Origin: Rhynchosporium graminicola
Lineage: Eukaryota > Ascomycota > Leotiomycetes > Helotiales > Ploettnerulaceae
Assembly: GCA_900074885.1 (NCBI GenBank)
Contig: FJUW01000011.1
Span: 124,001-188,000 of the forward strand
Direction of reading: 5' to 3'
Length of the DNA stretch: 64,000 nt
In this document: piece after piece, positions 48,879 through 62,035 of the stretch
Layout of the letters: every line of letters starts with the position of its first letter
How positions within the stretch are numbered: the first letter of the stretch is position 1
Program-made: the position numbers and the translations under genes
Notes under the pieces: generated by a model
Database searches by the model: none
The model's input: only the letters and a program-made list of their open reading frames with translations
What the model was told of the DNA's origin: nothing

Positions 48879-50430
48879 CTTCCGATTAAGATATAATATA
48901 CGCGTATAGTCAGTTAAACTAGCGCGTCTTTCTATAGTAAATATAGTCGCGCAGAGTGCTAGTAGAGAGAGTTCTTCAGCTATCGCATCTACGCTACTAT
49001 CATTAGAAGAAGTCGAAGAAATATACTTCGATAACTCTAGCTCTATTGAAGAGTCTTTAGAGTCTTCAATACCACAAATAAGCTATATAGTACTTAATAC
49101 TCGTACTCGTATAGTAATCAAAGTCGACGATTCCGAAATTATCGCATCTCGAGGTGCAGAGTTTTCCGCGCTAGCGCCGGAAGCTACTACCCAAGTCCCC
49201 AGGACTCAAAATATACCCGATTTATCCCCTATAGACGCTAATTCGACGTCCTAGGACTATCCAGAGGATCCGGAAGACTCGGAATCGGAACTTATTACTA
49301 TAACTACGCTAGAGCTATAAAAACGTAAGAAGATAAGTAGCTCTACCTCCTTAATCTTAGCAGATAGCTATAAGCTTAAGGGAGGAGAGAACTATATAGA
49401 ATAGAGAGATAAGGTACTAAATATTACTAAAACTAATAGAATCAGTAAGTTTCTTAATATTAAATCGCGTGACTATATACCTAAAGAGGTAGATAAATAG
49501 GATAATAAGGTCGACAATAAAGCCCTTAAGAAGTAGTAAGATTAGGAGTCTAGAGAGAGTTAAATAAAGCTAGTAATTACGTTGAATTATAAGGCCGGAC
49601 CTCTCGCGCATATAACTAGTAAAACTACTATATTAGATATATAAGAGGCCTTATAGGCGCAGTACGAAGAAGGTAGCAATATACTAGTATATAACGCTAT
49701 ATAAGATTACGTTAAGCTCTAGTATAACGATTTCAACTCCCTAGAGAAGTTTATTATCACTTTTAAGCTCTTAATTATCAAATTAGAGACTTTAATAATA
49801 GCTCTACCTCCGGTATAGTATCTAATTATATTTATTACCGCAGTTTCAGAGAAGTGGCCTATATAAGCTGAAAGATAACGTTCTCTCTTAAGAGTTTCTT
49901 CTAGTAATAACCCAGATACGACTAAGAAGGCTAAATCAGGAGTGACTTTAGTTAGTTTAATCGAAGATATTACTAATAAGGCAAGAGCGAGTAACTCTAC
50001 TAGAAAGATAGTAGGTTAAGCTCTATATAGCAATAAGTCTATACCTAAGAAAGGAAGCGGCGGAGGAGCTACTAAGCCGGCTAGTAAAGATCAAACTAAG
50101 CCGACTTATAAGCACTATAAACAGATATCGCTAAAGTATACTCTAAAGAACTATTTTATTATTAATAAACAGAAGAAGAAGGAGTTTAAGGAGAAGTCTA
50201 GAAAGAAATAGATCTCGCATATCGAATAGCTAAAGAAGAAGGAAGGAGAGAGTAAGACTAATAAGTCTAATAAGAAGAAGACTAGTAGTAGAAAGAAGAA
50301 GGAGAAGGATAACGATTCCGACGATAGTAGTATCTTCGGCGTAGCCCTTTTACTGTGTTTCCCTACTATTACAGCTTCTATAGCTATATTCTCTTACTAT
50401 AACAAGTCACGATAGCTCTTTAATACTAGC
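48879..50430 (+). pseudogene. Gag of Copia-type element E
   Basis: The + frame reads VDDSEIIASRGAEFSALAPE, then an acidic stretch, then LILADSYKLKGGENYIE (the gag signature of many Copia elements, about 49355-49400), ARASNSTRKIVG, and a Lys/Ser-rich part with a former zinc knuckle (TYKHYKQISLKYTLKNYF, about 50103-50155). At the right edge the protease begins (R-stop-LFNTS) and is cut by element B2; it resumes at 63684. Stops are TAA/TAG only. Confidence 0.75.
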
Positions 50431-50661
50431 TATTACGGCAGAGGCACAGGGAGTCGATAACGAATTATATTCGCCCTTAAGGGTACGCTAAGTAAAGGGA
50501 AGAAAAGATAAAGAGGAGATTTCTACTCTCGACTCTCTCTCTAGGTATAACCGTAGGGCTATACTAACTAATTATCCTCTAGTATATACTAACCGCATTC
50601 CGCTAGCTCTGCCTGCTATAATGCCTAGGAGCTTGAGGTCGTTATAGTATAGACTATAATA
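50431..50661 (-). repeat. 3' LTR of element B2
   Basis: Complement of the B LTR; preceded on the minus strand by the polypurine run AAGGGGGGAG. Confidence 0.9.
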
Positions 50662-53600
50662 CTACTCCCCCCTTCCGAGAAGAGCTTCGTCCTCGAAGCT
50701 TAAAAAATCCGATAAAAATACTAATTCCCTCTCTCTTTCTTAAAGAACTATATATAAGTAGTAGCTATTATAACTATATTATCCTTTAATTCGCTATAGT
50801 TATTAATACTATTATTATACGCCTCTAGCTACTTCGGGAGGAGTTATAGTAGTCCTTTTACTACTAGGTATTATAAGTAGAAACGCTTAAGTAAATAAGA
50901 AGCTATTATAGTATCTAAGTAGAAGTACTATTCGAGATCATTATTAGCTTCTATCTATTTAATTTTATATTATAAAGTATTACGAGAAATCCTTAAGCTT
51001 AAGATAGTTTCGATCTCCTACTTATCTTACTCTAGAAGTAGCTGAATTAATACTAGTACTTATTATACTTATCTTAATAGTAAGTTTTCAGTATACTTAT
51101 ATAGTAAGTATAAGTAGAAAATAAAGTAGATTTACTATTCCTCTAGTAGCTTAAGCTTCTAACTCTCCCTTATCTTTTCTAGTACTTCTACTAGCTTATA
51201 CTACTTATTAGAGAGCTTCCTAGAAAGTCTATCTATCTTCTAATTTACTATAGAAACTATAACCTTATCTTTAATATTCTAATCTATTTTATAGTAACTA
51301 CGATTAGCTAAGCGCTCTATTTTATCTTATTAACTCTTAAGCGAGGATTTAGCGAATTCCGTAGCAGTTATTATCCGAGTAGCTATACGAAGAGCGTTCT
51401 CTTGATTAATAGCCTCGATAATAGTTACTAGAGGTATTAGATTAACAAGGTCCTAAGAGGTTCTTACTTTATAGCTATTTAGTAGCTGAAATAGAGATAT
51501 ATTACTAAGTAACTTATAAGGAAATATAAGCTACGTGATATCTATTACTAGAAATAGTAAGCTCTAGTTATCTTAATAGTAAGTATAGAAAGGATATAAT
51601 CTTTACTTAATCTATTAGTTTATAATTTCAGTCTAGCTATTAATATTCGAGTTATACGTAGTAGTTAGCCTGACTTTCGTACTAAAGATATAGTAATACT
51701 TATTCTAGAAGCTTAAAATAAACTATAGTCTATAATCCGAAACGATCGAATCGGATATACTGAAGTAGTAGCTCTAGTAAATAGTAAAGAGCTTAGCTAT
51801 CTATCTAGCTATAATCGTTTTATAATAAGGAATAGATACTAGTTTCTTTAATAATCTATTTATAATTACGAATATAGCGTTAAAGCTACTCTTATCTAAT
51901 AGTAACTTAGTGAAATCTATCGTAAGGTACTAGTAAGATCGTACTAGGATCGATAAGAGATAGAGGAACCTAGGGGTCTTATCTCTTTTCGCTTTTATTT
52001 AAATATAGTTATAATTTATAATATAGCGTATAATATCCGCTATTATACTCCTCTAGTAGTAGCTGTAACTAAGAAGTAGCTTAACTTTCGTATTCCTAGT
52101 ATATACTACTTATAGTTACGTATAAATATAGTAAATAAGTATTATTTATAGCTCTAGAGGCTTAGTAAGGACTTCTAAACGCCTTTAAAAGAGGAGCTTT
52201 CCGCGGACTAACTAATAGTCAGGATACTTCTATCTTACCTCCTCCTGAAGAGGTCTTAGCTCCGGAGACTTCTTATTAGCTAAAAAGACTTATTCGATAA
52301 TATTATAATTCTTAATATCGTAAGTAATTATAGTAATAATATTATAAGCTTCCCTTATAAGGAACTCTTTATCTTTACTCGTAGGTAATTCTACTAGTAA
52401 GCTAAGGTTATAGGTTTTAGCTTATAAGAAAGTCTTAAGAGTTCCTATTAAGGAAAGCTCGTAATAGAACTTAGTAATTATAAGTAAGTCCTAGAGGTCT
52501 TAAAGCACTTTATTACTAATTTTATTATTTAGGATTAGCTATTAGTTCCGAAGTATATACTTTCTAGCTTCTAGCGGGGAGAGGTCCTGATTATAGCATA
52601 ATAGCGTATTAGCTAGAGTATTTATAATCCCTATTTAGTATATAATCTTAAAATAGACTTAGATAAAGAATTTAGCTTATCTCGCTTATTATACGTTTAG
52701 ATCTTTTATTATTATAAAATACTCTAAGGTATAGTAATCTATATAGATATAGATTATCTTCTATATACCTAGTAGCTTAAGCTTATACTATTAAAAGGAA
52801 TAGAAGATCGCTAAGAGCTCTTTATTATATATTAGATAATTTAGCTCTATATCGATTATAGTTTTTAAGAAGAAACCGATTAGATAAAATATACTATTAT
52901 CTTAAAGTTATAAGAGCACGCTAGCTATTACCTTATTAGAAGAGTTAGTTTTAAGTTTAGTTTCCTTAAAGGGATCGTAGTAATATAGAATCAGAGCTAA
53001 CTAAAGAGCTTAATAGAGGCGCTTCTAAGCTTCCTAATACTTATTTCTAAAGCGAAAAGGGATATCTTTCCTAGTAAAGAAAGTAAGAGAGTAATAAATA
53101 CTATTATAATCTTTAATAAATCGATAGTAGAAGTTATAGAAACTAAAGGAACTTTATATACTATAGATATTATTAGCGTATCTCTAGTTCTTAATAACTT
53201 TAATCTTCTTAGAGTCGACTTCGATTCTATTAACTTTAATAATAAAGCTAAGGAATTTCGTATAAGTAATACTGAATTTAGACTTCTTAATATTAGCTTA
53301 AAGATTATAAGCTTATAGAATCTTAAGAATATATGAATTAGTATAGCCTAAGGAGTAGTCGATAGTATAATAAACTCTTTATAGAGATTTTCAGTAATAT
53401 ATCGCTTAGCTTTAGCTAAGTACTTATTAGATATATAGCGAAGTAGCTCTATAGTTAAAGTGTTTTCCCTAGTGAGTTTAATCTTATAATCTACTATAAG
53501 TCTCCTCTCCGCTAAGTTATTAGAAGCTCTAGCTAAGAATAGACCTTTAAATTCCTTCTATTTTATAGGGAGTTTTTCCTTAATTATCTTATTGTTCTCC

Positions 53601-55285
53601 TAGTACTTAGCTTCCCTAGCTTCGTTAGTCGTAAGGCCTTTATCGAGTGCGTATAACTCGATATTATTAGTAGCTTAAGTATCTTCGTAGTATTAAATTT
53701 CATCTTGAATTTCCTTTATAGAAGTAATAAAAACTTCTGAATTATTCCTCTTATTTTAGTACTTTTAGTAGAAGTAGAAGTTATATATAGTAGTAGTAGA
53801 GATCTAATTAATATTAGTTTTATAAGGTAAGTCTCTTGCTTCCTAATATACTTACTTATCGATCTAGTTCTACTTAGTTATATTATAAGCGATATTATCC
53901 TCCTCTTATAAATCGGGATTACGAATCTAGAAAGAGTTATTAGCTAGCTCGTAGCTTACTAATAGCTTATTTATAGCTTATATGCTATACTTCTATTCTT
54001 TTATAAACACTAAGGGGCGACTTTCCTTTCTAAGTAGTACTAGTCGAGGAGCTTATACGCTAATAACTTCTTAGTTTATTAGAGTATCTTATTACTCTTA
54101 GTTAAGCTAATATTATTAGTCTATTACCTTATTATCTAGAGGTAATAGTAGCTCTAGTCTTTTATCAAAGTAGTATACTAGTAGTATATCTATAAGCTAC
54201 TCTAAATAGTTCTTATAGTAATAGTTATAATTTTATTTAAGTTCGTAATACTCTAAGAATTTATATCTTATTAGTATATTATTACTTCTTAAATTAGTAA
54301 TTAGAAAAGAGAAGTTAACTCGACGATAATCGATAATAAGAGTAAGGAGAATTATATAAATAATAGTGATACTAGCTTTTCTATTATAGCTAGTAGGAAT
54401 AATAGGTTTCGAGAGAGTAAGGAAATTAATACTTAAGAGATAATAAAGTTTAAGAGTAACTAAGGTATATAGAGCTCTAAAGATATTTACTCTACTATCG
54501 ATATATACTTCTATTTTAATAAATAATCTATTTCTTTCTAATTCTATAATAACTAGGAATTATTTCCTTTTAGTAAGAGAATAGAAATTAGTATTTAAAT
54601 TATTCTATAAATTAAGGCGTTTACTATAAGAAGAGACTATCCTATAGCTTAGTAGTTTCCCGATAACTTATTAATCTCTACTAGAGAGGAATTATTAGTA
54701 TTCTTATTATCCTCCTTTATACTATAAAGAGTAGTAATATCCTCTACTAACTAACTAGTTATCTTAGCGATTTTTATAGCGTTAGGATATTCCTAAGCTT
54801 AATAGCTTTCCTTCTTATAAATATAGTAAGTATTAATAATAATAGTAATACAAGGTACTCGTAAGCTAGGATCACGGATCTTAGAAGCGAATCGTATAGT
54901 CTTAGTAGTATAATCGTTAATCTAAGAGCTACTCTTAATAGTATATTCGATATCGAAAGAGGTCTCTCTCTTAAGAATACCTAGAGTTCTAGTAGGAATA
55001 GTAGTAGTAAGAGCTATTTTCTTAATAAGGTTCTCTTTAGTAGTAATATTATAAGACTCCCGATCTATAATAGCTAAGTACTCGTTAAGGAGGTTATAGT
55101 TACTATCTATCTTATACTTTTTAGCTATAATATAAGCTTTTAAGGTAAGAGAGATCTACTTTAGGATATCCTTAAATTATCTATCTCTAGAGATCTTACT
55201 AGTAGTAGTAAGGTTAGTAAACTTAACTCGGAACTAGTTATAAGTTATATTTCTAGTTATCTTCAGGTTCTCGTAAGTAGCCTTA

Positions 55286-55781
55286 TGTCACGAACCAGTA
55301 TAGTTCTTGGTACTAAAACCGTCCTGGCACTAGAATACTGATAGTATCACCTAGTAGTAAGTACTAGACGGGTTTTAGTACTAGAAAAGAGTTAGTACTA
55401 TTAGAGGAAAGGCACTAATACGGTTATAGTATAAACTAGCGAGTAGTACTATATATCTACTTATATTAAAGTAATAATAGTATTATAGCTATAGATAATC
55501 CAGGATCACGTGATATACTAGACTACTAGATAGGACGCGAGAGCTTACGCGCTCTATAAGACGGTCTTATATAGCTAGCATAAGGGAACGAAGATTCTAT
55601 ATAAGACTAGCACTTCTGCTATTAGATAGGAGCTTCGTGCTTAAATTCATATAGTAATTAATACTTACTTATAACCTCTTAATTCTAATTAAGAACCGCA
55701 CTTCTTATTTACTTTACTTTATAGCTAATACTAACTAACGAGCTTATATACCGCGTACTAGTTAGAACTAGGAACGTTATA
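55286..55781 (+). repeat. 5' LTR of element D
   Basis: Begins TGTCACGAACCAGTATAG and ends GAACGTTATA. Contains GATCACGTGATA and direct GTACTA-rich motifs. Confidence 0.92.
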
Positions 55782-55859
55782 CTTTAAGTACCCTACTTGA
55801 AGTATCGTTAGTAAGAACGAAATAGCTACTAAAGAAGGATCTGTCGTAAGAGAAAGCTC

Positions 55860-58800
55860 CTAGACTAGTAGGCCGGATAAGGTTAATGAGGTCGATAAGA
55901 GTATACTACTTTATATAAACCTACTCGATACTTATTACAGGAACTATAATAAACTAGGATAGTTTATCCTCTAGTACTAGATATACCTTGCCTTTAATAG
56001 GGACAAGTTCGAAGCCGATTCCTTTAAAGTCCTATAGATCGCTTCGTTCCTCTGCGATACTATAGCTTACTAGATTAAGCTAGCTCTAAGTGATTACTTA
56101 GTTAATCGATACTTATCTAGGGCCTATTTTACTGCTATAACTGAAAAAAGCCGAGTTATCTTTCGAACTCCTATAAGCTTTACTAATACTATTAAAGGAG
56201 TCTTCGAAGACCCTAATAAGAAGGAATAAGACGAGAAGCATCTGCTCGGAATTCGATAATAAGGATCTATCTATAAGTATACTACTAAGTTCTACTGATA
56301 TTCTATATAGTTAGACTAGATAGATAGTAGATTAAGAGCTTAATACTATCGAGGCCTTAAGGACTATATTAAGGATAAGCTCTCTAGGGCTAGTAAACTA
56401 GGTACTCTAGAGGACTTAATTAGATTATCTACTACTATCGATAAACGAATCTAAGAATAAGCGAAGGAAAAAGGAGAATACTTTATACTTACTTACCTCT
56501 AGAAACCTTAATTTCTATAATAATATAGTAAATATCGAGGAAATTTCTAACTTTACCTGAATAATAAATATAACTACTATAATCCGATAGAAATAGATAG
56601 AGTAGAAAGAGGATCTAAGGGCTAGTCTAAGAAAGATAAACGTCGAGAGAAGGGCTTATATTATACGTATAATAAGCTAAGATACTTTACTTATAATTAT
56701 TCTTAGAAGAAGAAGTAAGGAGGAAAACCTTAGAATAAACTTAAAAGAGAATTCAGACTAGCCGAAAGAAAGCTAGATTACTAAGAAGCTTCTAGTATAG
56801 AATAGAGTTCGCAGGACTTTATAACTTATAAATCTAGTAAAGGATTCGAAGAGAACTTAGTTGAACTTCTAGATAAAGACTAAGAAAGCTAGAGTATTAT
56901 AGATAAAAGAAACTATTTATATAATAACTTTCTATATAATAATAAAAACTAGACTCTTCGAAATCATGATAATAGAAGAAGAATATAGGTTTATAATAGA
57001 ACTAAGTCTGATTTTATAGAGTATTATCGAACTTATAATATACTTAACCCGGGTATAGACTACGTTATTACTTACTATAATACTACTATTATTATATTCT
57101 AAGTTAATACTAGGGATATCGAGGAATAACTAGATCGTTATATAGCTAACCTCGAAGGAGAACTTAAACTAAAAGAGTTTAAATAACTAGATTAGTTTCT
57201 TCGGATAAAAGATACCTAGGCTATTACTAAGGAAATAGAAGAGGAACGTTATTAGTAGAGAAGATAGTACTTATTAGAACTAGCTACTTATTAAAGAATA
57301 GTACTAGATCCGATTCAAGGGTAAGTTAATCTCTATTACTATATATCTTATATCTTAATTATCTACGAACCCGGCCTTAGGACTTAGTTAGACGAAATAA
57401 TAAGGAGAATTATTAAAGAAGTATATAATTACTCTATAATAGAACTACTATACCTAGAGCTTACTACTACTAGAGAGTTCGATCAGTTGATCTTACTAGT
57501 TATAATAGATAATATTAAGATAAAAGCACTTATTAATTCAGGAGCTATAAGATACTTTATAAACCTAGCCTTTATCGAGAAATAGAATATTCCTACTGCT
57601 ATTAACCCGAAATTATATCGCTTTACCTTATTAGATAGAAAAGGCACCGGATTAGATAGATAAGTCCGCAGAAGAATAAGAGGAATAAAGATAGTTATTA
57701 ATAGATATAAAGAAACGCTTTATTTCGATATTATACTTACTAGATAATATGATATCGTATTAGGAATATTATAGCTATATAACTATAATCTTAGCGTAGA
57801 CTAAGTAATTAAGAGAGTTATATTTAGTAACTATAAATATAAGCGTAATTAACTAGCTAGTAAATAAGAGGCTAGCGCTACCTCCTTAATAATAATACCG
57901 ATAGACTCTAGCTAGTTAAGTCGGGTTCCTAATTAGATAGAACCTAGGAATTATCCTAGCTAGATAGATAATATTCGGGAATAGCTACCCGAACTATATA
58001 AGAAGTTCTCGAAATTATTCGAGGATCCGCAGGATATAAGAGCTCTACTTAAGTATAAACCCTAGGATTATAAGATAAACTTTAAAGATAGATTTATACT
58101 TATCGCAGAGAAACTTCGCTATTATAACTATAATACTATAAGGATGCTTAAGGAGTATTAGAAGTTAAGTATAAAGAAAGGATAGATTCGGAAATCTAAG
58201 TTATTATACGCTATTAATATACTAGTAGTTAAGAAGATAGAAGATCCTAAGGGAAGATTATATAGAGACTATCAGATAATTAATAGTAGAACTATAAGAG
58301 ATATATATCCTTTACTAAACGCGTAGTACTTACGGGATAAGCTAGCTAGAGTAAAGATATATACTAAGTTAGACTAATATAACGCGTTTAATTTAATCCG
58401 AATTAAAGAGGGATACGAGTAGAAGACTACTTTCGTATTACCCTTAGGGCTATAGGAATATATAATAATACTATTCGGCTTAACTAATACCTTAGCTATA
58501 TATTAAAGATAGAATAATAATATTCTTAAGGATTTTATTAGGAAATTCGCTATATACTACTTAGATAATATCCTAGTATACTCGGAGACTATCGAGGCAC
58601 ACTAGGGCTACGTTACCTAAATTATAAAAGTATTATATAAGGTAGATTCTAGACTAAAGATATCGAAATATAAATTCTTAGTTAGGTAAGTTACTTTTCT
58701 AGGGTATATTATTCGCTTTAGAGAGATAAGTATTAACCCGGAGAAAATTAAAGCTATAAAGGAATAGGAATCTCTAAAGAACGTTAAGGATATATAGTTA

Positions 58801-60860
58801 TAGTTAGGTTTTACTAACTTCTACTAATAGTTTATTAGAAACTATTCTAAGATTACCGAACTACTTACGAGCTTAATAAGGAAGGGTATTCCTTTTACCT
58901 GGATTAGCTAGTATAAGGAAGCTTTTTAGAGAATTAAGAAAGAATTTATAAAAGAACTAATCTTATATAGTTTCGATAAAGAAAAGGAAAGTATAATAGA
59001 AATAAACGCTTCTAATACTTATATTAGTATAATATACTTATAGCGAGATAATAAAGGATAACTATACTTAGTCGCTTACTTTTTAGAGAAAATATCTCTA
59101 GCTAAATAGAATTATAATATCTATAAGAAAGAACTTATAGCGATTATTAAAGCACTTAAATACTAGAAAATATACTTATAAGGAGCTAAGTTCCTAGTTA
59201 TTATCTATACTAATTATATGAATCTCTGAACTTTTATAACTACTAAGGTCTTAGATAATCGTCGATTAGCCTAATAGTTAAAGGAACTCGCCTCTTTTAA
59301 TCTAGTTATTAAGTATATATAAGGAAAGGATAATATACGAGCAGATACTCTAAGTAGATTACTAAGTTATAAGGACGATAAGGTCTATAATAAGACCGCC
59401 TTACTTAAATAGCTAGATAATAGAGATATAGTTACTAATATCTAAGAAGCTACTGCGATTAAGTAAGAAATTAAGGGACCTTAGTATAATACTTGGAAGG
59501 AAGCTTAGAAGAAGGATAGAATATCCCTAGACGAGACTAAGGAACTTATTATAAGGAATATAATTAAGAATAGTATTATGCGAGTTAATAGGAAAATTTA
59601 GCTTCTGCTAAGCTTAGTAGAAGTATATATTAAAGAATAATACGAGCTTCCCGCGTATAGATACTAAGGGATACGAAGAACATATCTGAGGATTTTAAGA
59701 AACTACTAGTCGGAAGGACTCCGCTAAGTAGTTAAAGAAGTACTAGCTAATTATAATACTTATATTAGGAATAAGTCTTCTCGATATGCACCTTATAAGT
59801 AGATAATTATAGTACTAATACTACTAATATCTTGGAAATCGATATCATAGGACTTCATAGGGCTATTACTGCTATCGAAGGACCTAGTTATAGGAGTTAG
59901 TTATAATATAATACTTATTATTATAGAGAGACTTACTAAGTATATAATCTTAATACTAGTCTTATCTACTCTTATAGCCGAACACTTAATATAAGTATAC
60001 CTTAAGGAGGTAGTCTCTAAGTATAGAGTACCTGAAGAAATCGTATCGGATCGAGATAAGTTATTTATATTAAAGTTCTAGAATACTTTAATAAGGTTCC
60101 TAGGGACTAAACGAAAACTATTAATAGCTTTCTATCCTTAGACTAATAGAGGAAATGAAAGAATAAACTAAGTAGTTAAAGTATACTTACGCTACTATAT
60201 TAACTATTAATAAAATAATTAGGTAGAATTACGACTATTAGTAGAATTCGCATATAATAGCTCGATTACGGAAATAATAAAGGTTATATTATTCTTCGCG
60301 AATTATAATTACGAACTTATCGCTTATAGAGAACCTAACTTAATAGTTAAGAATAATAATATAGCTTATATCTAGGTTAGGAATATCTAGGACTTCTATA
60401 AGGAACTTATAGAAGAACTCCGGTTTATAGTAGAGAAGAATACGTACTATTATAATAAAAATCGTAGTTAGGAGCTAATACTATAGGAGGAGGATAAGGT
60501 TTACTTTCTACGAAAAAACATTATTATATAGAGACTAAGTAATAAGCTAGACTATAAGAAACTTAGACTATTTAAAATCAAATAAGTTAAAGGACTTTTG
60601 AATTATAAACTCTAGCTACTAGCTATAATAAAGAAGATATTCCTAATATTCTATATATCCTTATTAGAAAAAGTACTACTAAGAGTACTACTAGCCTCGA
60701 AGATATACGCTAAACTAGTTAATTTACTTATAGAATATGATATAGAGGAACTACTAGACTATTAGTATAAACGAGGAATTATTAGATACTTAGTAAAATA
60801 GAAGAACTACTTATATTCGGAAAATATATAGGAACCTAAGTTAAGCTTTTACTACTTAGT
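55860..60860 (+). pseudogene. Gag-Pol of element D
   Basis: Gag: FEADSFKVL...IASFLCDT and GVFEDPNKKE (about 56010-56230), the usual retrotransposon gag fold. Zinc knuckle with Cys-to-Tyr changes at about 56650-56710. Protease ALINSGAI (D to N) at about 57528-57552. RT: YLDNILVYSET at 58557-58590. RNase H: IEINASN at about 58998. Integrase 59.6-60.4 kb. Each active-site Asp lost is explained by GAT/GAC to AAT/AAC, the minus-strand outcome of RIP. Many TAA/TAG stops. Confidence 0.85.
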
Positions 60861-60898
60861 ATTACTAGCTAATTTCTATCGATAAAACCTAGATCTGC

Positions 60899-61450
60899 CT
60901 AGAGTAAGTTAATAGAATTAAAAGGAAGTTCGATTATCAGGTCGAACAAGGGGTCGATAGGGACGTCGGAACTAGAGGGTTCCGCGCCCGCTAACTTAGT
61001 ATCGTTAGGTACCCCCTCTCTTTCTTATTTCTTCTTTTCTTCTTTTTCTAGAGCTTTAAGAGTATCGAGCTTAGTTATCGAGTTCAGACTAGTAGTAATT
61101 ATCTTTTACTATTATTTATATAAGAAACGTTTCTGTTTCTTTAATCTTATAATTCGCATATAGAACTCGGCTATAGCTAAGTCTTCCTTATCTTCTAATT
61201 TTTCGATTTAGGAATTAAGACTTTCCTATTCAGAAGCTATAGGTATCCGGTTCCTTATACGAATATCGCAGGATTTATTTAGTCGGGCGTAATAATTATA
61301 TCTAGTTAGTTTAGGATCGCGAGGCGATATATACTCTTTATATTCCGCTTTTTCATATCTAGTATATAATACTATAATTTTACTACTTAATTCTATTTAT
61401 CTTCTGAGTATAATATAATCGACTTATTTAGTTAAGCATTCGGGGGGCAT
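60899..61450 (-). pseudogene. Conserved-looking antisense ORF in element D
   Basis: On the minus strand, from ATG at 61450 to TAG at 60899, a single frame of 184 codons holds. It reads MPPECLTK at the start, then IELSSKIIVLYTRYEKAEYK, SPRDPKLTRYNYYARLNKS, an acidic/basic helical part (EKLEDKEDLAIAEF, RIIRLKKQKRF, SLNSITKLDTLKALEKEEKK) and a Pro/Ser-rich C-terminus. There are seven or so internal stops, all TAA or TAG, in places where CAA, CAG, CGA or TGG would fit. Heptad-like Leu/Ile/Lys spacing suggests a coiled coil. It lies between integrase and the 3' LTR, antisense to gag-pol. I have an impression that fungal Gypsy elements carry related antisense hypothetical proteins but could not verify it. 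Function unknown. Confidence 0.65.
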
Positions 61451-61539
61451 AATAAAAGAAGGAGATAGCTATAGGTAATCGTCGATATTTCCTTAGGCGT
61501 ACTTAAGCGTAAGAATACGCTAAGATAGAAGGGGGATAG

Positions 61540-62035
61540 TATTACGAACTAGTATAGTTCTTAGCACTAAAACCGTCCTAGCACTAGAATACTAATAGTA
61601 CTACCTAGTAGTAAGTACTAGACGGGTTTTAGTACTAGAAAAGAGTTAGTACTATTAGAGGAAAGGCACTAATACGGTTATAGTATAAACTAGCGAGTAG
61701 TACTATATATCTACCTATATTAAAGTAATAATAGTATTATAGCTATAGGTGATCTAGGATCACGTGATATACTAGACTGCTAGATAGGTCGCGAGAGCTT
61801 ACGCGCTCTAAAAGACGGTCTTATATAGCTAGTATAAGGGAACGAAGATTCTATATAAGACTAGCACTTCTGCTATTAGATAGGAGCTTCGTGCTCAAAT
61901 TCATATAGTAATTAATACCTGCTTATAATATCTTAATTCTAATTAAGAACCGCACTTCTTATTTATTTTACTTTATAGCTAATACTAACCGACGAGCCTA
62001 TATACCGCGTACTAGTCAGAACCAGGAACGTTACA
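61540..62035 (+). repeat. 3' LTR of element D
   Basis: Begins TATTACGAACTAG (RIP-changed TGTCACGAACCAG), ends GAACGTTACA. Confidence 0.92.

Larger units (their letters stand above)
55286..62035 (+). mobile_element. Gypsy element D, nested in B2
   Basis: LTRs of 496 bp at 55286-55781 and 61540-62035, flanked by CCTTA (55281-55285 and 62036-62040). The full order is visible on +: gag, zinc knuckle, protease, RT, RNase H, integrase, then an antisense frame and a polypurine run GAAGGGGGA (61529-61537) before the 3' LTR. The LTRs are closely similar, differing mainly by C/T and G/A. Confidence 0.92.
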
